A DNA stretch of 64,000 nucleotides from NCBI RefSeq assembly GCF_004136635.1, contig NZ_NOIU01000001.1, forward strand, positions 186,001 to 250,000. The letters run 5' to 3'. The DNA is from Rothia halotolerans. Lineage in GTDB: Bacteria > Actinomycetota > Actinomycetes > Actinomycetales > Micrococcaceae. Below the pieces are notes generated by a model. It made no database searches, had not been told where the DNA came from, and saw nothing but the letters and a program-made list of their open reading frames with translations. The stretch's first letter is position 1, and every line of letters starts with the position of its first letter. Of the stretch, positions 63,123-64,000 are shown piece by piece. The translations under genes and the position numbers were made by a program.

Positions 63123-63614
63123 TCAGGAGTGGCTCATGATCCGCCCGGTCCGCGGCAGGACCAGGGGGTGCGCACCGCGCCGGCGATGCGGTGCGCAGCT
63201 GTGCCGCCTGTGCATCCGGGCCATGAGGAGGTCGTGCCGCTGGCGGCGGGCGACCCGGGCCCCCGCCCGCTCCGCGCGGACCCTCTCCGTCCGCTCGCGG
63301 CGCTGCTCCCGGCGCCGCCGGTACGCGCGCCACACGGCCACGACCTTGCCCTTGGCCCACTGGTTGAACCGATGGACCAGCGGGTACTCCGTGGCCAGGA
63401 CCCCGAGCCCGAGGAAGATCGCGAGCCAGCCCGGCCCCGGCGTCACCAGCATGACGACGCCGGCCAGCGCGATCGCTCCTCCGACCAGCGTCACGAGCCC
63501 CTTGTAGACCAGCCGCAGCACGGGGTGCCGGTGCGTGAACGCCTTGAACCGTCCCAGCAGGTGGTGCAGGCGCCCTTCGCGCTGCCCCTGTTCGATCTCG
63601 GCCTCTAGGCTCAC
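63123..63614 (-). CDS. TIGR02611-like small membrane protein
   Basis: 163 aa with two membrane helices around LVTLVGGAIALAGVVMLVTP and WLAIFLGLGVLA, joined by the conserved PGPGWLAIF motif of the TIGR02611 family, whose role is unknown. The C-terminal 70 residues are Arg/His-rich and probably cytoplasmic. GTG at 63614 is preferred to the GTG two codons earlier because AGGAGG is spaced correctly only for the second. Confidence 0.8.
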   Translation of the reverse strand: MSLEAEIEQGQREGRLHHLLGRFKAFTHRHPVLRLVYKGLVTLVGGAIALAGVVMLVTPGPGWLAIFLGLGVLATEYPLVHRFNQWAKGKVVAVWRAYRRRREQRRERTERVRAERAGARVARRQRHDLLMARMHRRHSCAPHRRRGAHPLVLPRTGRIMSHS

Positions 63615-63725
63615 CGGCACCTCCTGGCGCGCTCGGGTGACAAACGTGCTCCCCAGTCTAGGTGCTGGCGGCCCTCCGGTATATGGTACGCCCCACGGAA
63701 CGGCCGATGCGCAGGAAACTGCCAG

Positions 63726-64000
63726 CTACAGCTCGACGCCGAGCAGCACCGGCTCGGCCTCCAGCCGCACGCCGAAGGCCTCCTGCACGCCGTCGCGCAC
63801 CGTCCGGGCGATCGCGAGCACGTCCCCCGCGCTCGCGCCCCCGCGGTTGGTCACGGCGAGGGTGTGCTTGGTCGAGAGCGAGGAGCGCCCGCCCGCGATC
63901 CCCGCCGCCTCGCCGTCGAGCCCGAAGCCCCTGGTGAAACCCGCGTGCTGGATCAGCCAGGCGGCGGAGAGCTTGATCCTGGAGGCGTCGACCTCGCCGG
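63726..64000 (-). CDS. murB: UDP-N-acetylmuramate dehydrogenase (C-terminal part)
   Basis: Partial, running off the right edge. The 91 visible C-terminal residues include KLSAAWLIQHAGF, STKHTLAVTNRGGASAGDVL and FGVRLEAEPVLLGVEL. The first gives the substrate-binding helix and the last carries the catalytic Glu region of MurB, which makes UDP-MurNAc for peptidoglycan. Confidence 0.92.
   Translation of the reverse strand, partial: GEVDASRIKLSAAWLIQHAGFTRGFGLDGEAAGIAGGRSSLSTKHTLAVTNRGGASAGDVLAIARTVRDGVQEAFGVRLEAEPVLLGVEL

Overview
The window is about 70% GC and comes from the chromosome of an actinobacterium. The most likely group is Micrococcales, close to Micrococcaceae such as Arthrobacter, Kocuria or Micrococcus. 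The evidence is mycothiol synthase, a GlnR-type regulator beside it, an actinobacterial PcaDC fusion, a NusG with a long acidic N-terminus, frequent GTG and TTG starts, and the order secE-nusG-rplKA-rplJL / rpoBC / rpsLG-fusA. No insertion sequence, prophage or CRISPR array is visible. Genus is not settled by sequence alone.

Layout from left to right. 1-3.5 kb: fusA, rpsG, rpsL (minus). 3.5-10.1 kb: a tightly coupled protocatechuate operon (minus), pcaH-pcaG-pcaB-pcaDC-orf75-pcaI-pcaJ-pcaR, lying between rpoC and rpsL. 10.4-17.8 kb: rpoC and rpoB (minus). 18.1-23.8 kb: sdaA, gcvT and gcvP (minus) behind a tandem glycine riboswitch; gcvH is not here. 24.0-32.2 kb: narK and narGHJI (minus). 32.3-37.9 kb: molybdenum-cofactor genes in two divergent arms, several of them broken. 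38.2-42.5 kb: an operon (plus) of a DszC/SfnB-like flavin monooxygenase, an MHS-family transporter and an NtaA/DszA-like monooxygenase. 42.7-47.3 kb: rplL, rplJ, rplA, rplK, nusG, secE and tRNA-Trp (minus). 47.6-64 kb: housekeeping genes including an aminotransferase, pfkA, ygfZ, a nitrobindin-like gene, glnR, a fused mshD-ppk gene, mutT1, thyA, dfrA, asd, gntR, hmp, an nsrR-like gene and the end of murB.

How the genes fit together. The translation and transcription supercluster has been opened twice, between rpoC and rpsL (aromatic catabolism) and between rplL and rpoB (serine/glycine breakdown, nitrate respiration, Moco, monooxygenases). The pca genes take protocatechuate to 3-oxoadipyl-CoA. 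GcvP/GcvT and SdaA handle glycine and serine, with glycine sensed in cis. NarK and NarGHJI make a complete respiratory nitrate reductase set, but the adjoining Moco cluster carries deletions: moaA is cut and fused in frame to the end of moaD, moaE is truncated and frameshifted, and moeZ has lost its adenylyltransferase domain. The nitrate reductase may therefore lack cofactor unless other copies exist.

The main new observations are: (1) a 28-bp motif shared by the narG and hmp upstream regions, with an NsrR-like gene next to hmp; (2) the decayed Moco cluster with its MoaA-MoaD hybrid; (3) a single-frame MshD-PPK1 fusion; (4) a 75-codon Pro/Arg/Ala-rich frame that fits exactly into the coupled pca operon; and (5) several genes whose -10 hexamer sits 6-7 nt before the start codon, suggesting leaderless mRNAs. 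All function calls come from reading motifs by eye; no database search was run.
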